DNA of 48,123 nt. Origin: Bacillota bacterium (GTDB lineage: Bacteria; Bacillota; Clostridia; Christensenellales; SZUA-584). Below the pieces are notes generated by a model. The model made no database searches. It worked only from the letters and a program-made list of their open reading frames with translations, and had not been told where the DNA came from. A program made the position numbers and the translations under genes. The stretch is taken from positions 1 through 48,123 of the forward strand of contig JAEWQS010000058.1 in NCBI GenBank assembly GCA_023399095.1, given 5' to 3'. Below are positions 34,015 to 42,174 of the stretch, piece after piece; the first letter of the stretch is position 1; each line of letters begins with the position of its first letter.

Positions 34015-34371
34015 ATGAGCTTTTGCTGGTGTACAGTGCATGTGAAGGATCTTGAGGCATCCATTAGGTTTTATGAGGATATTGTTGGCTTAACGGTCGG
34101 CAGGCGCTTTGCGGGAAGGAATGGGTCTGAAATCGCTTTTCTGGGCGACGGCGACACGCAGCTTGAGCTAATTGGCGGCGCAGGCGCTTTTGCGGGAAGC
34201 GGCATTTCTGTCGGATTTCGCGTGGACGATCTGGACGCAAAGATGGCGTTCGTCATAGATAAAGGCATTGCGATACATAGCGGCCCGATTGCGCCAAACC
34301 CCGTTACGCGGTTTTTCTTCGTTCAGGACCCTGATGGCTTGCTTGTGCAGTTTGTGGAACAAAAGGCTTAA
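34015..34371 (+). CDS. Glyoxalase/VOC-superfamily protein
   Basis: The 118-residue protein has one vicinal-oxygen-chelate module: CTVHVKDLEASIRFYEDIVGLTVGRR at the start with the metal-ligand His, TQLELIGG with the Glu, and FFFVQDPDGLLVQFVEQK at the end with the final Glu/Gln position. Possible activities range from lactoylglutathione lyase to fosfomycin-type resistance; nothing here decides. I chose the ATG at 34015, 8 bases after AAGGAGG. The acetyltransferase gene follows after 3 bases, so the two form an operon. Confidence 0.88.
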   Translation: MSFCWCTVHVKDLEASIRFYEDIVGLTVGRRFAGRNGSEIAFLGDGDTQLELIGGAGAFAGSGISVGFRVDDLDAKMAFVIDKGIAIHSGPIAPNPVTRFFFVQDPDGLLVQFVEQKA

Positions 34372-34374
34372 GAT

Positions 34375-34875
34375 ATGAAGATCGAATTAAGACCGATTGA
34401 AAAAAACGATCTTTTGCAGGCTGTGGCAATCTGGAATGACGTTGTGGCGGCGGGAGACAGCTTTCCGGGGGATCAGATATTAAGCGAGCCTGAGGCATGG
34501 GACATGTTTTGCGCGCAGACGGAAACGGTCTGCGCGGTGGCTGGTGACGAGGTAGTCGGCGTATATATCCTGCACCCCAACAACTTCGGGCGCTGCGCTC
34601 ACATCGCCAACGCGTCGTATGCGGTGAAGATGGATGCGCGCGGACACGGAATCGGGCGGATGCTCGTTGAGGATTGCCTGATGCGCGCGAAAAAGTTTGG
34701 GTTTCGCGGCTTACAGTTTAACGCGGTTGTGGTCACCAATACCACGGCGATCGCATTATACTTGAAGCTTGGTTTTAAGGTACTGGGCACCGTGACGGGC
34801 GGGTACCGTGATAAATCGGGCAGTTTCCGCGACACGCTGATATTTTTAAAGTCGTGGGGAGACGATCAGACTTAA
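34375..34875 (+). CDS. GNAT-family N-acetyltransferase
   Basis: The 166-residue protein belongs to the GNAT family. It starts IELRPIEKNDLLQAVAIWNDVV and has the acetyl-CoA loop MDARGHGIGRMLVEDCLMRAKKFGFRGLQFN (Q/RxxGxG/A form RGHGIG) and the late NTTAIALYLKLGFKVLGTVTGGYRDK. This resembles YhhY/phosphinothricin-type acetyltransferases in general shape. Substrate unknown. It begins 3 bases after the glyoxalase-fold gene. Confidence 0.9.
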   Translation: MKIELRPIEKNDLLQAVAIWNDVVAAGDSFPGDQILSEPEAWDMFCAQTETVCAVAGDEVVGVYILHPNNFGRCAHIANASYAVKMDARGHGIGRMLVEDCLMRAKKFGFRGLQFNAVVVTNTTAIALYLKLGFKVLGTVTGGYRDKSGSFRDTLIFLKSWGDDQT

Positions 34876-34917
34876 TTGAATAAGACCAAAATCAAAAAAA
34901 CATATTCAACATAAAGG

Positions 34918-35108
34918 ATATATGGCGAAAACCGCTATAGGTCGATAAAGCCTCCAGCAATTGCCGTATAATAATCCGGCAATTGACGGAGGGAGTGACC
35001 GATTCCAAGTCTTTTTGCTCTATCGCCTATCAGCGGCAGAACTGCTTATCTTAAAAGACCAGTTAGGGGCTTTTTAACAAACACATGCGGCGAAAGCCGT
35101 TTTTTTTG
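34918..35108 (+). ncRNA. Possible structured RNA with terminator
   Basis: This non-coding stretch shows several nested pairings. They are ATGGCG/CGCTAT (34922-34938), GGTC/GACC (34940-35000) enclosing CCTCC/GGAGG and CAATTGCCG/CGGCAATTG (34951-34992), and GTCTTTT/AAAAGAC (35009-35059). A CGGC-GAAA-GCCG hairpin with eight T follows (35088-35107). I do not recognise the class. It could be a small RNA or the leader of the sortase gene, which starts 300 bases later. Confidence 0.45.
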
Positions 35109-35415
35109 CGCTTTTTTATACCATCAGGTGTTGTTCCCTTGTAATTTGCTTGAGCGATTCGCAGTAAATCGCAGAACGTGAGAAACAAGATGATTCGCTG
35201 TTGGTTTATGAGAAAAAGACAGCGCGGTCTTGCGCGTTTGTCGGATAAAAAAGGCTGAACATGACAGCCGATGACGCAAATAGATGTAAAAATGGAAGTT
35301 TTAATCTATAAATACTATTATTGACGAAGTTTCCTGTTGGTGCTCCAAAAACGTATATATTAGTCATGCGTTGTGACTGAACAATATTGCATGAACGTTT
35401 AAGGAGTTATGGAAC
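35109..35415 (+). other. Intergenic region before sortase B
   Basis: About 300 bases with no gene. A TTGACG near 35322 has no matching -10 at the right distance, though TATATA lies further down. The sortase ribosome binding site AAGGAG ends the region. Confidence 0.35.
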
Positions 35416-36303
35416 GTGAAAAGATGGCGAGCATTTAGCCTTCCCGATAAGAATAAGCTCAAAAGCATACCACATGTGGTGAAAGAAAAAACCCGCGGAA
35501 AAAGTGCTGTTATCACCAAGCTGGCCGTCGTCATATCGGTGTTCGTATTGGGAATTGCGCTGTTCTTCGTATGCGTTTACGGTATATTGCCGGCGATCAT
35601 TTCCGATGTCGGAGAACAACTCGACATCGATTTAGCCGCAACACTATACCAGCGCACCATCACGCAAGAGCCGGTTCCCCAGGCCAGTGCCGCAGAGGTA
35701 TTCGAGCAGCCGCAGCCGGATGCGGCAGTGACGATGAGATATCCGCGTGACTGCTTTGCAACGGTGCTTCAGGATAATCCGGATGTGGTGGGGCGCATCA
35801 CGATAGAAGCGTTGGATATTGCTTATCTTGTGACGCAGACCATAGACAATGACTACTATCTGAAAAACGGATATGACCGTCAGAAGTCCAAAAGCGGAGC
35901 GATTTTTCTTGATTTCAGATGCAATATCGATCAAGAACCGCTCAAGGGGCATTACATACTCTATGGACACAACATGAAAAATGGAACCATGTTCCATAAT
36001 GTCAAAAAATATGCCGAGGAAGAATACTTTGATAACAACCGGATTATCCGCTTCGATACGCTCTATAGTGACCACGAATGGGAGGTCTTCAGCGCGTATG
36101 TGACCAGCACAGACTTTTACTATATCGAAACATCGTTTGAAAGCGATGACAAATGGCTGGAGTTCATTAAGGAACTGCAAGGAAAAAGCCTGTATCAGAC
36201 GGATGTGGCGCTCAGCGTGGACGACGCGGTGCTAACGCTCAGCACCTGCAGCTATGAGTTTGACGGCGCGCGTTTTGTGGTTCACGCGAGGCTAGTCAAA
36301 TAG
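35416..36303 (+). CDS. srtB: Class B sortase
   Basis: The 295-residue protein cleaves a sorting signal and joins the protein to the cell wall. It has a basic cytoplasmic tail, one membrane helix (about 34-60), a spacer rich in Gln and Pro, and the sortase barrel. Catalytic residues are visible: the His in YGHNM, the Cys in LSTCSYEF and the Arg in HARLVK near the C-terminus. The inserted helix between strands (DDKWLEFIKELQGKSL) marks class B. The start is GTG, 9 bases after AAGGAG; no in-frame ATG is near. No substrate with a sorting signal is seen in the window. Confidence 0.9.
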   Translation: MKRWRAFSLPDKNKLKSIPHVVKEKTRGKSAVITKLAVVISVFVLGIALFFVCVYGILPAIISDVGEQLDIDLAATLYQRTITQEPVPQASAAEVFEQPQPDAAVTMRYPRDCFATVLQDNPDVVGRITIEALDIAYLVTQTIDNDYYLKNGYDRQKSKSGAIFLDFRCNIDQEPLKGHYILYGHNMKNGTMFHNVKKYAEEEYFDNNRIIRFDTLYSDHEWEVFSAYVTSTDFYYIETSFESDDKWLEFIKELQGKSLYQTDVALSVDDAVLTLSTCSYEFDGARFVVHARLVK

Positions 36304-36305
36304 GG

Positions 36306-37187
36306 TTACAGGACGGGGATATAGATATCCATCTGTGATTCGGGGTGGTCATAGCCCAAGAACCGCCGGTCATAGACCTCAAAATCCTCGCGGCAATCCA
36401 ATTCAACCTTGCTTCCAAGAAACCACGTTCCCCATATATAGTTGTACGTCTTATTGAGATTTTTCAAGCTGCCTTTGTGTGTAAAAACGGCAAACTTGCC
36501 TGCTTTGATCGTTTTGGCAATGACCCAATCCGGCATGGATTCAAAGCTTTTAACCTCCGCGCCGACGACTTCCGAAAAGATGACATCGCCGTTCATGGTA
36601 TATGGTGTATCGCAGGACTCACTTTCGTCGTACTCACAAATGCCAAAGGTACGGCCGGATGGCGACGTGTTGGGAATGGAAGCATGCAAATTCATAAACT
36701 GCTGCCAAAGCAGGGGAATACTATTGTGGTTTAAACTGGTTTTTCCCCGTATACCAGCCACAAGGATGTCGCTGGTATGAATGATTTCAGGCTTCACCGT
36801 AACGCCAAACGCAACATGTGAAAGAAGCTGTTGGCTGAGCGGCTTCTTTGCGCTGATGATTGTCTCTATCCGGTTTTTTCTGTATATGACGGGAGATGTT
36901 TTGTAAACCGATTTAAACGCCCTGCTGAATGCTTCGGAAGATTCGAACCCGTATTGCATCGCGATATCGAGGACTCGCATGTCCGTATACAAAAGCTTTT
37001 GCGCGCTTTCTGCAAGCCGGCGTTTTTTTATATAGCTCCCGATGGATTCGCCGATCATAGCCGAGAACAAGCGCGTCAGGTGGTAATAGGAGTAGCCCGC
37101 GTGACAGGCCACTTCCTCCGCACCCACATCGCCAAGATGCTCCTCAATATATGTGATGGCTTTTTCCAGCGTATTGAGATAATCCAA
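36306..37187 (-). CDS. AraC-family regulator with GyrI-like effector domain
   Basis: The 293-residue protein has the DNA-binding domain at its N-terminus (residues 1-105), with two helix-turn-helix units around VGAEEVACHAGYSYYHLTRLFS and VLDIAMQYGFESSEAFSRAFK. The C-terminal part (130-293) is a GyrI-like/SOUL-type small-molecule-binding domain ending in MDIYIPVL. This arrangement, like that of Rob and BmrR relatives, suggests response to a drug or lipophilic molecule. It follows the C45-type hydrolase gene by 13 bases on the same strand and probably shares its message. Confidence 0.9.
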   Translation of the reverse strand: MDYLNTLEKAITYIEEHLGDVGAEEVACHAGYSYYHLTRLFSAMIGESIGSYIKKRRLAESAQKLLYTDMRVLDIAMQYGFESSEAFSRAFKSVYKTSPVIYRKNRIETIISAKKPLSQQLLSHVAFGVTVKPEIIHTSDILVAGIRGKTSLNHNSIPLLWQQFMNLHASIPNTSPSGRTFGICEYDESESCDTPYTMNGDVIFSEVVGAEVKSFESMPDWVIAKTIKAGKFAVFTHKGSLKNLNKTYNYIWGTWFLGSKVELDCREDFEVYDRRFLGYDHPESQMDIYIPVL

Positions 37188-37200
37188 CAGCTTAAGCTCC

Positions 37201-38307
37201 TTACACGTTTTTCATCGCAAAAAAATCGGGCGTCATGCTTCGCTGTTCAATGCGTATGGGACGCGTGCTGTCTTCAAAAGGCGATGAAATGCTGTATGTC
37301 TGCCAGCCGTTTTCTGGTTGTCCGCCCCAGCACACGTCAATTGTACCATCATTTAAGTCCATAATCATGCTTTTTGTGGTGCCGAAAAAGCCTTTATAGT
37401 CGTGACAGCAAAGACCTTCCGGGTAGTTCGTGAGCAACAAGGCTTTTAGGTCATCGGCAGCTATGCTCTTGCGTTCGTCAATAAACGACTGTATGGTGCT
37501 AACCCGATTGATCGAGTTGCTCATAGCCACGGTTTCAAACGGCTTAAGCGCATCCAGCAAGACATGGTTTGTTGCGCACAGATATTCTTTTGTGTCATCA
37601 ACGAGCCGGTATGCGCTGCGTCCATCCAATGTTTCAAATAGTGCCGCGTGACCTGTTCGGTCAGCGAGTATCAAATTGATGTTGTAGGCAATGGGCATAT
37701 CCTTTAAGTATAAAAGCGCTTCGCTGACGTCTTTGCAGTTCTCCAGCAGTGCGCGAATCACTGCCCAAAATTGCAGACCTCTCAGTTGCGGCTTGCGCAT
37801 GGACTCCGACGGCCCAACAGGGATACCGCATGAACTCATCGTCACACCAAGACCATGCTCGTTAATCCCTTCGTAGCGTCCAAGAGACAGCACACTGCTG
37901 CCAATGTGGGCGAACTTGCCGCTGACACTGGTCTTCATAAGCGTGAGATCATCCATCTCATAGTGAAATTCATAGCTGCGCGCCATCAGAACATGGCCGT
38001 TTTCGGACAGACCGGGCATGATAGCGATCTGTGAGCATCGTGGAACAAGATACGTCATCGCGTAATACGTCATTTGTATGGGCGCGATGCTCAGCGCATC
38101 CGCGAAGCCGTGAATTTCATCGTTCAAGCCGGGGCACCATTCGTTAAAAAGCGACTGCGCGAGTGAAATGTCCTCATTACTAAGCTGCATACCGGATGAG
38201 TGGACTGCCCTGAACGGCGGTATCGCGGCGGCCATTTTGCCGAGTCTGAAGCCGATATCATAGCTTGAGCCCGACATTGACAGGGTGCTCGCGTTTAAGA
38301 TTTGCAT
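37201..38307 (-). CDS. C45-family peptidase / acyltransferase-like Ntn hydrolase
   Basis: The 368-residue protein resembles isopenicillin-N acyltransferase and the C45 peptidases. Marks are an N-terminal YDIGFRLGKMAA segment, the candidate catalytic Cys91 in VPRCSQI that would be freed by self-cleavage, ENGHVLMARSYEFHYE, INEHGLGVTMSSCG and the late GLCCHDYKGFFGTTKSMIMDLNDG. In related proteins removal of the residues before the cysteine is needed for activity; here about 90 residues precede it. It may hydrolyse an amide such as an acyl-amino acid, a beta-lactam or a bile-salt-like substrate. The AraC gene follows directly. Confidence 0.85.
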   Translation of the reverse strand: MQILNASTLSMSGSSYDIGFRLGKMAAAIPPFRAVHSSGMQLSNEDISLAQSLFNEWCPGLNDEIHGFADALSIAPIQMTYYAMTYLVPRCSQIAIMPGLSENGHVLMARSYEFHYEMDDLTLMKTSVSGKFAHIGSSVLSLGRYEGINEHGLGVTMSSCGIPVGPSESMRKPQLRGLQFWAVIRALLENCKDVSEALLYLKDMPIAYNINLILADRTGHAALFETLDGRSAYRLVDDTKEYLCATNHVLLDALKPFETVAMSNSINRVSTIQSFIDERKSIAADDLKALLLTNYPEGLCCHDYKGFFGTTKSMIMDLNDGTIDVCWGGQPENGWQTYSISSPFEDSTRPIRIEQRSMTPDFFAMKNV

Positions 38308-38393
38308 AAAAAATTCCTCCTGGATGATAATGCATACATTCTATCAGCCGGAGGAATTTAATCATGATATTTCCTGCTATTTTGTATTCAGGC

Positions 38394-39764
38394 CTATAGA
38401 TTCTTCTCCGCGAGAGACGCAAGACCGCTGCGCTCCACCTGCCTGAGTGTCACATGCCCCGTAATCGCATGGTTTTTCATGCGCTCTACCACGTACACGA
38501 GTCCGTTGGACTTGGAATCGACGAGGACGTTGTCGATCTGGTTGTCGGATGGATCGCCGAGGAAAATGAATTTCGAGTTCTTGCCTGCACGTGTGAGCAT
38601 GAGCTTGGCAAGGTGCGGCGTGATCTCCTGCGCTTCGTCTACAATCACAATCGCGTCTGTGATGGTGCGCCCGCGCATGTATGTAAAGGACTTGATCTCG
38701 AATATGCCGCGTCTGCGAAACTCGTCGATAAACTGCTCCACCTGAAAGCCGTCCTCCGTCCTTTTGGCCTTCTTGGTGCGACCTGAGTCCTTATCCGACG
38801 ACATGAGAAAGTCGATTGCGTCATAGAAGCTGCCCATCCACGGACGCAGCTTTTCTTCCTCGGTGCCGGGCAGATAGCCGATGTCGTTGCCTGCGGGCAC
38901 GGTGGGCCGTACAAACACAACTTTGCGGTATTCGCGCTGCTCAAGCACCTTTTCCAGTGCAACAGCGGTGGCGAGTACCGTCTTGCCGCTGCCCGCTCCG
39001 CCCGTGATGGACACAAACGATACATCGGGGTCCATAAGCAGCTCAAACGCCATCACCTGCTCGCGGTTAATCGGCCGCAGTCCCCATGCTGAATAGTTTT
39101 CGTAGTGAAGCGGAACAAGCTTGCTTCCGTCGAAGCGTGTGATTATCGGGTCTGCGTTTTTTGCGTGCGGCGTGACCACGGCAAATTCATTAGGAAGCAA
39201 ATCAGCACTCTTGGGCGGCTTAGCACCGTTCAGATAGATATTTGCTATGCTTTTTTCGGACAGGCTGATTGCCAACTGACCGCTGTATAATTCGTCTGTT
39301 TTGATTTTGTCTGTTTCATAGTCCTGAGAGGTGATGCCGCATATCTCAGCCTTGATTCTCAGACATACATCCTTGGATACAAGTATTGTTTCCATCTCAG
39401 AATTTTTTTCTTTGAGCTGCACCGCGCACGCGAGTATGTGATTGTCGTTGTTCTCCTCGCCGAACGGAATGTGCGTGTCTGCGGCTTCGGTGTACGTCAC
39501 AAGCAGCATGATGCCGTTATCCAAAGATATGCCGCTGTTGACGCATTGCCGGCCGCAGCCATCGATGGTACGGTGCAGCGCGCGCACAGCCTCGCGTGCC
39601 TGATAGCCGGGCAGTCCGTCGCGCGTCTTGATGCGATCCAGTTCTTCCAGCACCGTGACAGGGATATAAACGTTGTTGCCGTCGAAGTTTTGGAAACACC
39701 AAGGGTCATGCATGAGAACGTTGGTATCGAGCACATAGTTCTTTCTGTTTTCAGGTTTGTTCAT
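38394..39764 (-). CDS. PIN-domain PhoH-family ATPase (PhoH2 type)
   Basis: The 456-residue protein joins an N-terminal PIN ribonuclease domain (YVLDTNVLMHDP with catalytic Asp13, then EELDRIK) to a C-terminal PhoH ATPase domain with Walker A GGAGSGKTVLA near residue 256 and Walker B IVIVDEAQEITP. PhoH2 proteins unwind and cut RNA. A GGGGG site precedes the ATG. Unusually, a terminator lies 15 bases before the ribosome binding site on the same strand, pointing to control by premature termination. Confidence 0.93.
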   Translation of the reverse strand: MNKPENRKNYVLDTNVLMHDPWCFQNFDGNNVYIPVTVLEELDRIKTRDGLPGYQAREAVRALHRTIDGCGRQCVNSGISLDNGIMLLVTYTEAADTHIPFGEENNDNHILACAVQLKEKNSEMETILVSKDVCLRIKAEICGITSQDYETDKIKTDELYSGQLAISLSEKSIANIYLNGAKPPKSADLLPNEFAVVTPHAKNADPIITRFDGSKLVPLHYENYSAWGLRPINREQVMAFELLMDPDVSFVSITGGAGSGKTVLATAVALEKVLEQREYRKVVFVRPTVPAGNDIGYLPGTEEEKLRPWMGSFYDAIDFLMSSDKDSGRTKKAKRTEDGFQVEQFIDEFRRRGIFEIKSFTYMRGRTITDAIVIVDEAQEITPHLAKLMLTRAGKNSKFIFLGDPSDNQIDNVLVDSKSNGLVYVVERMKNHAITGHVTLRQVERSGLASLAEKNL

Positions 39765-39778
39765 GAGTAGCCCCCTTT

Positions 39779-39811
39779 AATAAAAATAAAACGCCGCTTT
39801 TAAGGCGGCGA
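39779..39811 (-). terminator. Attenuator-like terminator upstream of the PhoH gene
   Basis: On the minus strand GCCGCC and GGCGGC-like arms (CGCCGC/GCGGCG on the plus strand) form a 6-7 bp stem with loop TTAAAA, followed by TTTTATTTTTATT. It sits just before the PhoH ribosome binding site, in the 5' leader rather than after a gene. Confidence 0.75.
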
Positions 39812-39930
39812 ATAGCATCAACTTTATTAACGAGTTGCCGGGTCATGTACATATGAAATGAATGAGTATCTTCGTTCTTCAATCTTTATGCACCCTGATA
39901 ATTGATTCGTTACTATATATTATAGCAGCT
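39812..39930 (-). promoter_or_regulatory. Promoter and leader of the PhoH gene
   Basis: On the minus strand an extended -10 (TGC TATAAT, complement of 39919-39924) would start an RNA near 39912. The leader of about 130 bases runs into the terminator. It contains CGGCAAC, which could pair with GTTG and GCCG further on and so compete with the terminator stem. Confidence 0.5.
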
Positions 39931-40035
39931 TTATTTCAAGATAGAAGATAAGTCTGCGTAAAGCTTTTTGTTTTATATTTAAACATATTATGCATATCGA
40001 AACATGAGACAGCAAAAAATAACGTCGGAGGACGT

Positions 40036-40389
40036 ATGATGAAAAAAGGTGTGAAAAGCGCTGCTGTGGGCGTGATATCCGGGTTTGTGGCAGGTCTTTT
40101 TGGTTCGGGCGGCGGTGTGGCCGTGGTGGAAGGGCTGGAACGCACCGGCACGGAGGAGAAACGCGCGCACGCCACTTCGCTTGCAGTTATTTTCCCCATT
40201 TCCGTCGTCTCCGCCGTTTTGTATACGGCAGGCGGCTATGTGCCTATGGATAGTACACTTTGGCTGTGCGGGGGTGCGGCATTGGGAGGAATCCTTGGTG
40301 CATACTGTTTAAAGCGCGTCGGTGTGCGTCTGCTCAATAACATATTCACGCTGCTGATGCTGGCGGCCGGAATCAGGATGCTGTTTTGA
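40036..40389 (+). CDS. TauE/SafE-family half-protein, first
   Basis: This 117-residue membrane protein corresponds to one half of a sulfite exporter TauE/SafE-type carrier. It has about four hydrophobic segments and the family's glycine motif FGSGGGVAVVE near residue 22. A CGGAGGAC site precedes two adjacent ATG codons. Its stop codon overlaps the start of a second half-protein by four bases. The carriers move sulfite, sulfonates or other organic anions; the substrate here is unknown. Confidence 0.85.
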   Translation: MMKKGVKSAAVGVISGFVAGLFGSGGGVAVVEGLERTGTEEKRAHATSLAVIFPISVVSAVLYTAGGYVPMDSTLWLCGGAALGGILGAYCLKRVGVRLLNNIFTLLMLAAGIRMLF

Positions 40390-40775
40390 TTTTGTTTGCG
40401 CTGCTGGGCGTGTTGTTTGGCGTTGTGGGAGGCATGGGCCTAGGGGGCGGTATCGTGCTGATTCCTGCGCTGACGCTTTTTATGGGGATGACGCAGCACG
40501 AGGCTCAGGGGATGACGCTGTTTGCGTATCTGCCTATGGCGGCTGCTGCTCTGGTGTCACATTTTAAGCAAAAAAACGTCAATCTTAAACCGGCATTGTT
40601 TCTCACTGTGTTCGGCGTTGTGGGCGGCGTTGGCGGCTATTGGCTGGCCTCTGGTATAGAGGAAAAGCCCCTTCGCACCGTTTTTTCCATATTCCTCATC
40701 ATTATCGCACTGCTGCGGTTATGGCGAGGCGAGATTGGCCCGCGGCTGAAAAAACGCAAAGCGGCTACACGCTAA
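40386..40775 (+). CDS. TauE/SafE-family half-protein, second
   Basis: The 129-residue partner has its own glycine motif GLGGGIVLIPALTL near residue 18, followed by QHEAQGMTLFAYLP, and about four membrane segments with a basic tail. The start is a TTG inside the overlap TTGA with the preceding stop. Full-length TauE proteins of about 250 residues contain both halves in one chain, so these two are presumably a heterodimer. The last 11 bases overlap the convergent transporter gene. Confidence 0.83.
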   Translation: MILFALLGVLFGVVGGMGLGGGIVLIPALTLFMGMTQHEAQGMTLFAYLPMAAAALVSHFKQKNVNLKPALFLTVFGVVGGVGGYWLASGIEEKPLRTVFSIFLIIIALLRLWRGEIGPRLKKRKAATR

Positions 40776-41694
40776 GCACAGCAATCACAGCGAAAGCCGC
40801 GAGAGACAGCAGCGTCGATAGTGACAGCGACGCGGACGCAAAAGCGCTCTCGTCCTCGTTTTTGCCGAATATGGGCAACACGAAGGGCGGGGGAAGCATA
40901 AACATCAGTATGATTGCCCACCTGAGCGTGTCGCTCACAGCAATCACAGCGCTTAAGCCCAAAAGCACGAATGCGCCAAGCGCTGCCATCATGACAAACC
41001 GCGCAAGCACCACCGACACAGCGAGCTTCAGCTTCGCCTGCCCGAATTCCAGCCCGTAGCCCACGACGAACAGTATGACAGCCGCCGTGGGTGCCGCAAT
41101 GAAATCAAATATATTAAGAACGATAACGCCAGCAGGGGATGCGCTGATTGCTCCGCCAAGTCCTGTGGCTCCCAATATCACGCCGATTAAGATAGATATA
41201 ATGACTGGCGATGTGATCATGTCTTTGAGCGTCTGCTTGAAGGAACCCTGCTTTTGTCCCTTGAGAACGGATAAGTATACCGTGAATACGAACAACACCT
41301 GCCCCAAGTCCACCGTTGCAAAGTCGGACACGGCGTTAGCGCCGAAAAGTAGCGTGTAGAGCGCGTAGCCCAGCATACCGGCTTCAAAGCCGGTGAACAA
41401 AAACGGCATCGTCGTCATGCCCGTTTTTAATAGCCGATTGAACACAAACCCAAGACCGAGCGCTGCAAGGCAGACGGCAAACATGGTGGCGGCGGTGATC
41501 ACAATACCCACGCCGTATGTGGCGGTGAAGAATGCCTTTAGGAGAACGGCCGGCAGACAAACATTGACGACGAGAGACTTGAGCCCTGCGACACCTTGCA
41601 TTTGCACAATGCCTTTTTTGCGGCAAATCATGCCGATTGACAGCATGAGTATCACGGGGAGTATCATTTGCAGCACACCAATCAGTTTATCCAT
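40765..41694 (-). CDS. AEC-family (auxin efflux carrier-like) transporter
   Basis: The 309-residue protein has ten hydrophobic segments in two sets of five, with the family's early LPVILMLSIGMICRKKGI, the VVNVCLPAVLLKAFF helix with the broken-helix proline, and the late LPPPFVLPIFGKNEDE near residue 270. Bacterial AEC carriers move malate, other dicarboxylates or related anions. I chose the ATG at 41694 because GGAGG lies 5 bases upstream; an ATG 12 bases earlier overlaps that site. Confidence 0.9.
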   Translation of the reverse strand: MDKLIGVLQMILPVILMLSIGMICRKKGIVQMQGVAGLKSLVVNVCLPAVLLKAFFTATYGVGIVITAATMFAVCLAALGLGFVFNRLLKTGMTTMPFLFTGFEAGMLGYALYTLLFGANAVSDFATVDLGQVLFVFTVYLSVLKGQKQGSFKQTLKDMITSPVIISILIGVILGATGLGGAISASPAGVIVLNIFDFIAAPTAAVILFVVGYGLEFGQAKLKLAVSVVLARFVMMAALGAFVLLGLSAVIAVSDTLRWAIILMFMLPPPFVLPIFGKNEDESAFASASLSLSTLLSLAAFAVIAVLSV

Positions 41695-41823
41695 TGAGGC
41701 CTCCATGTTTGAGAATGATAAAATGAATTCAGTTTATTTTAACAGGATATTCTTTGATTGACCAGCGAGAGACGTATAGGTTATCTAAATGACTCAACGT
41801 AGAAAAATAGCGTATTCTTATGG

Positions 41824-41852
41824 TTGACAGGCTTTTACGTCTATCATATAAT
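41824..41852 (+). promoter_or_regulatory. Consensus promoter of the T-box transcript
   Basis: TTGACA and TATAAT, both perfect, are 17 bases apart. The RNA would start near 41859, about 25 bases before T-box stem I. Confidence 0.92.
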
Positions 41853-41883
41853 TATTTTAATTATAGATTTATAAAAGCTGTGA

Positions 41884-42100
41884 TGGGGATTAGTACCTTT
41901 GAGGGTCAGCGTGAAAGAGAGCCGCCGGGTGGTGCAAGGCGGACGCGGACGCAAGGTGAACTCACCCCGGAGCTTCAGGGCTGAAAACAGTAGGCGCTGA
42001 CGAACTCCTTATGCGTTAATTAAGGGAAGGGCAAAGCATTTTAAGCAAAGCCCTTGTGATGAGCTGGCGGAGTTATCTTCGCAAGCAGAGTGGTACCGCG
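41884..42100 (+). ncRNA. T-box leader, specifier reads CUC (leucine)
   Basis: All T-box landmarks are present. Stem I closes with GGGG (41885) and CCCC (41965). The specifier loop has AGTA on the 5' side and GAA-CTC-A on the 3' side, so the codon at 41961-41963 is CUC. The next helix is ACCTT/AAGGT. The distal part has AGAGAGCCGCC and GGGTGGTGCAAGGCGG. Stem II with its S-turn (CTGAAAACAGTAGG) follows. The T-box bulge AGAGTGGTACCGCG is at 42087-42100, and CTTCGC/GCGAAG frames the antiterminator. Uncharged leucine tRNA should prevent termination before the acyl-CoA ligase gene. Confidence 0.9.
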
Positions 42101-42138
42101 AAGCCTTTCGTCTCTGTATGGACGAAGGCTTTTTTTGT
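42101..42138 (+). terminator. T-box regulated terminator
   Basis: GCCTTTCGTC and GACGAAGGC form a 9-bp stem, followed by eight T. Its 5' arm follows directly on the antiterminator sequence, so the two folds compete. Confidence 0.93.
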
Positions 42139-42174
42139 TACAAAACAAAAGGAACAATACTGGAGGGGGATAAT

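Noticed and set aside
39812..39912. An S-box (SAM-I riboswitch) resemblance on the minus strand: CCCGGCAAC followed further on by a TGATGCTA-like string.
   Set aside because: Only that part matches. The conserved 5' half (GAGGGA, GGCCC) and the closing stem are missing, and PhoH is not a sulfur-metabolism gene.
41975..42001. A second possible specifier region in the T-box (around CTGAAAACAGTAGG).
   Set aside because: This AGTA/GAA pair is the S-turn of stem II, not the specifier loop; stem I closes at GGGG/CCCC with the GAA-CTC-A strand inside it.
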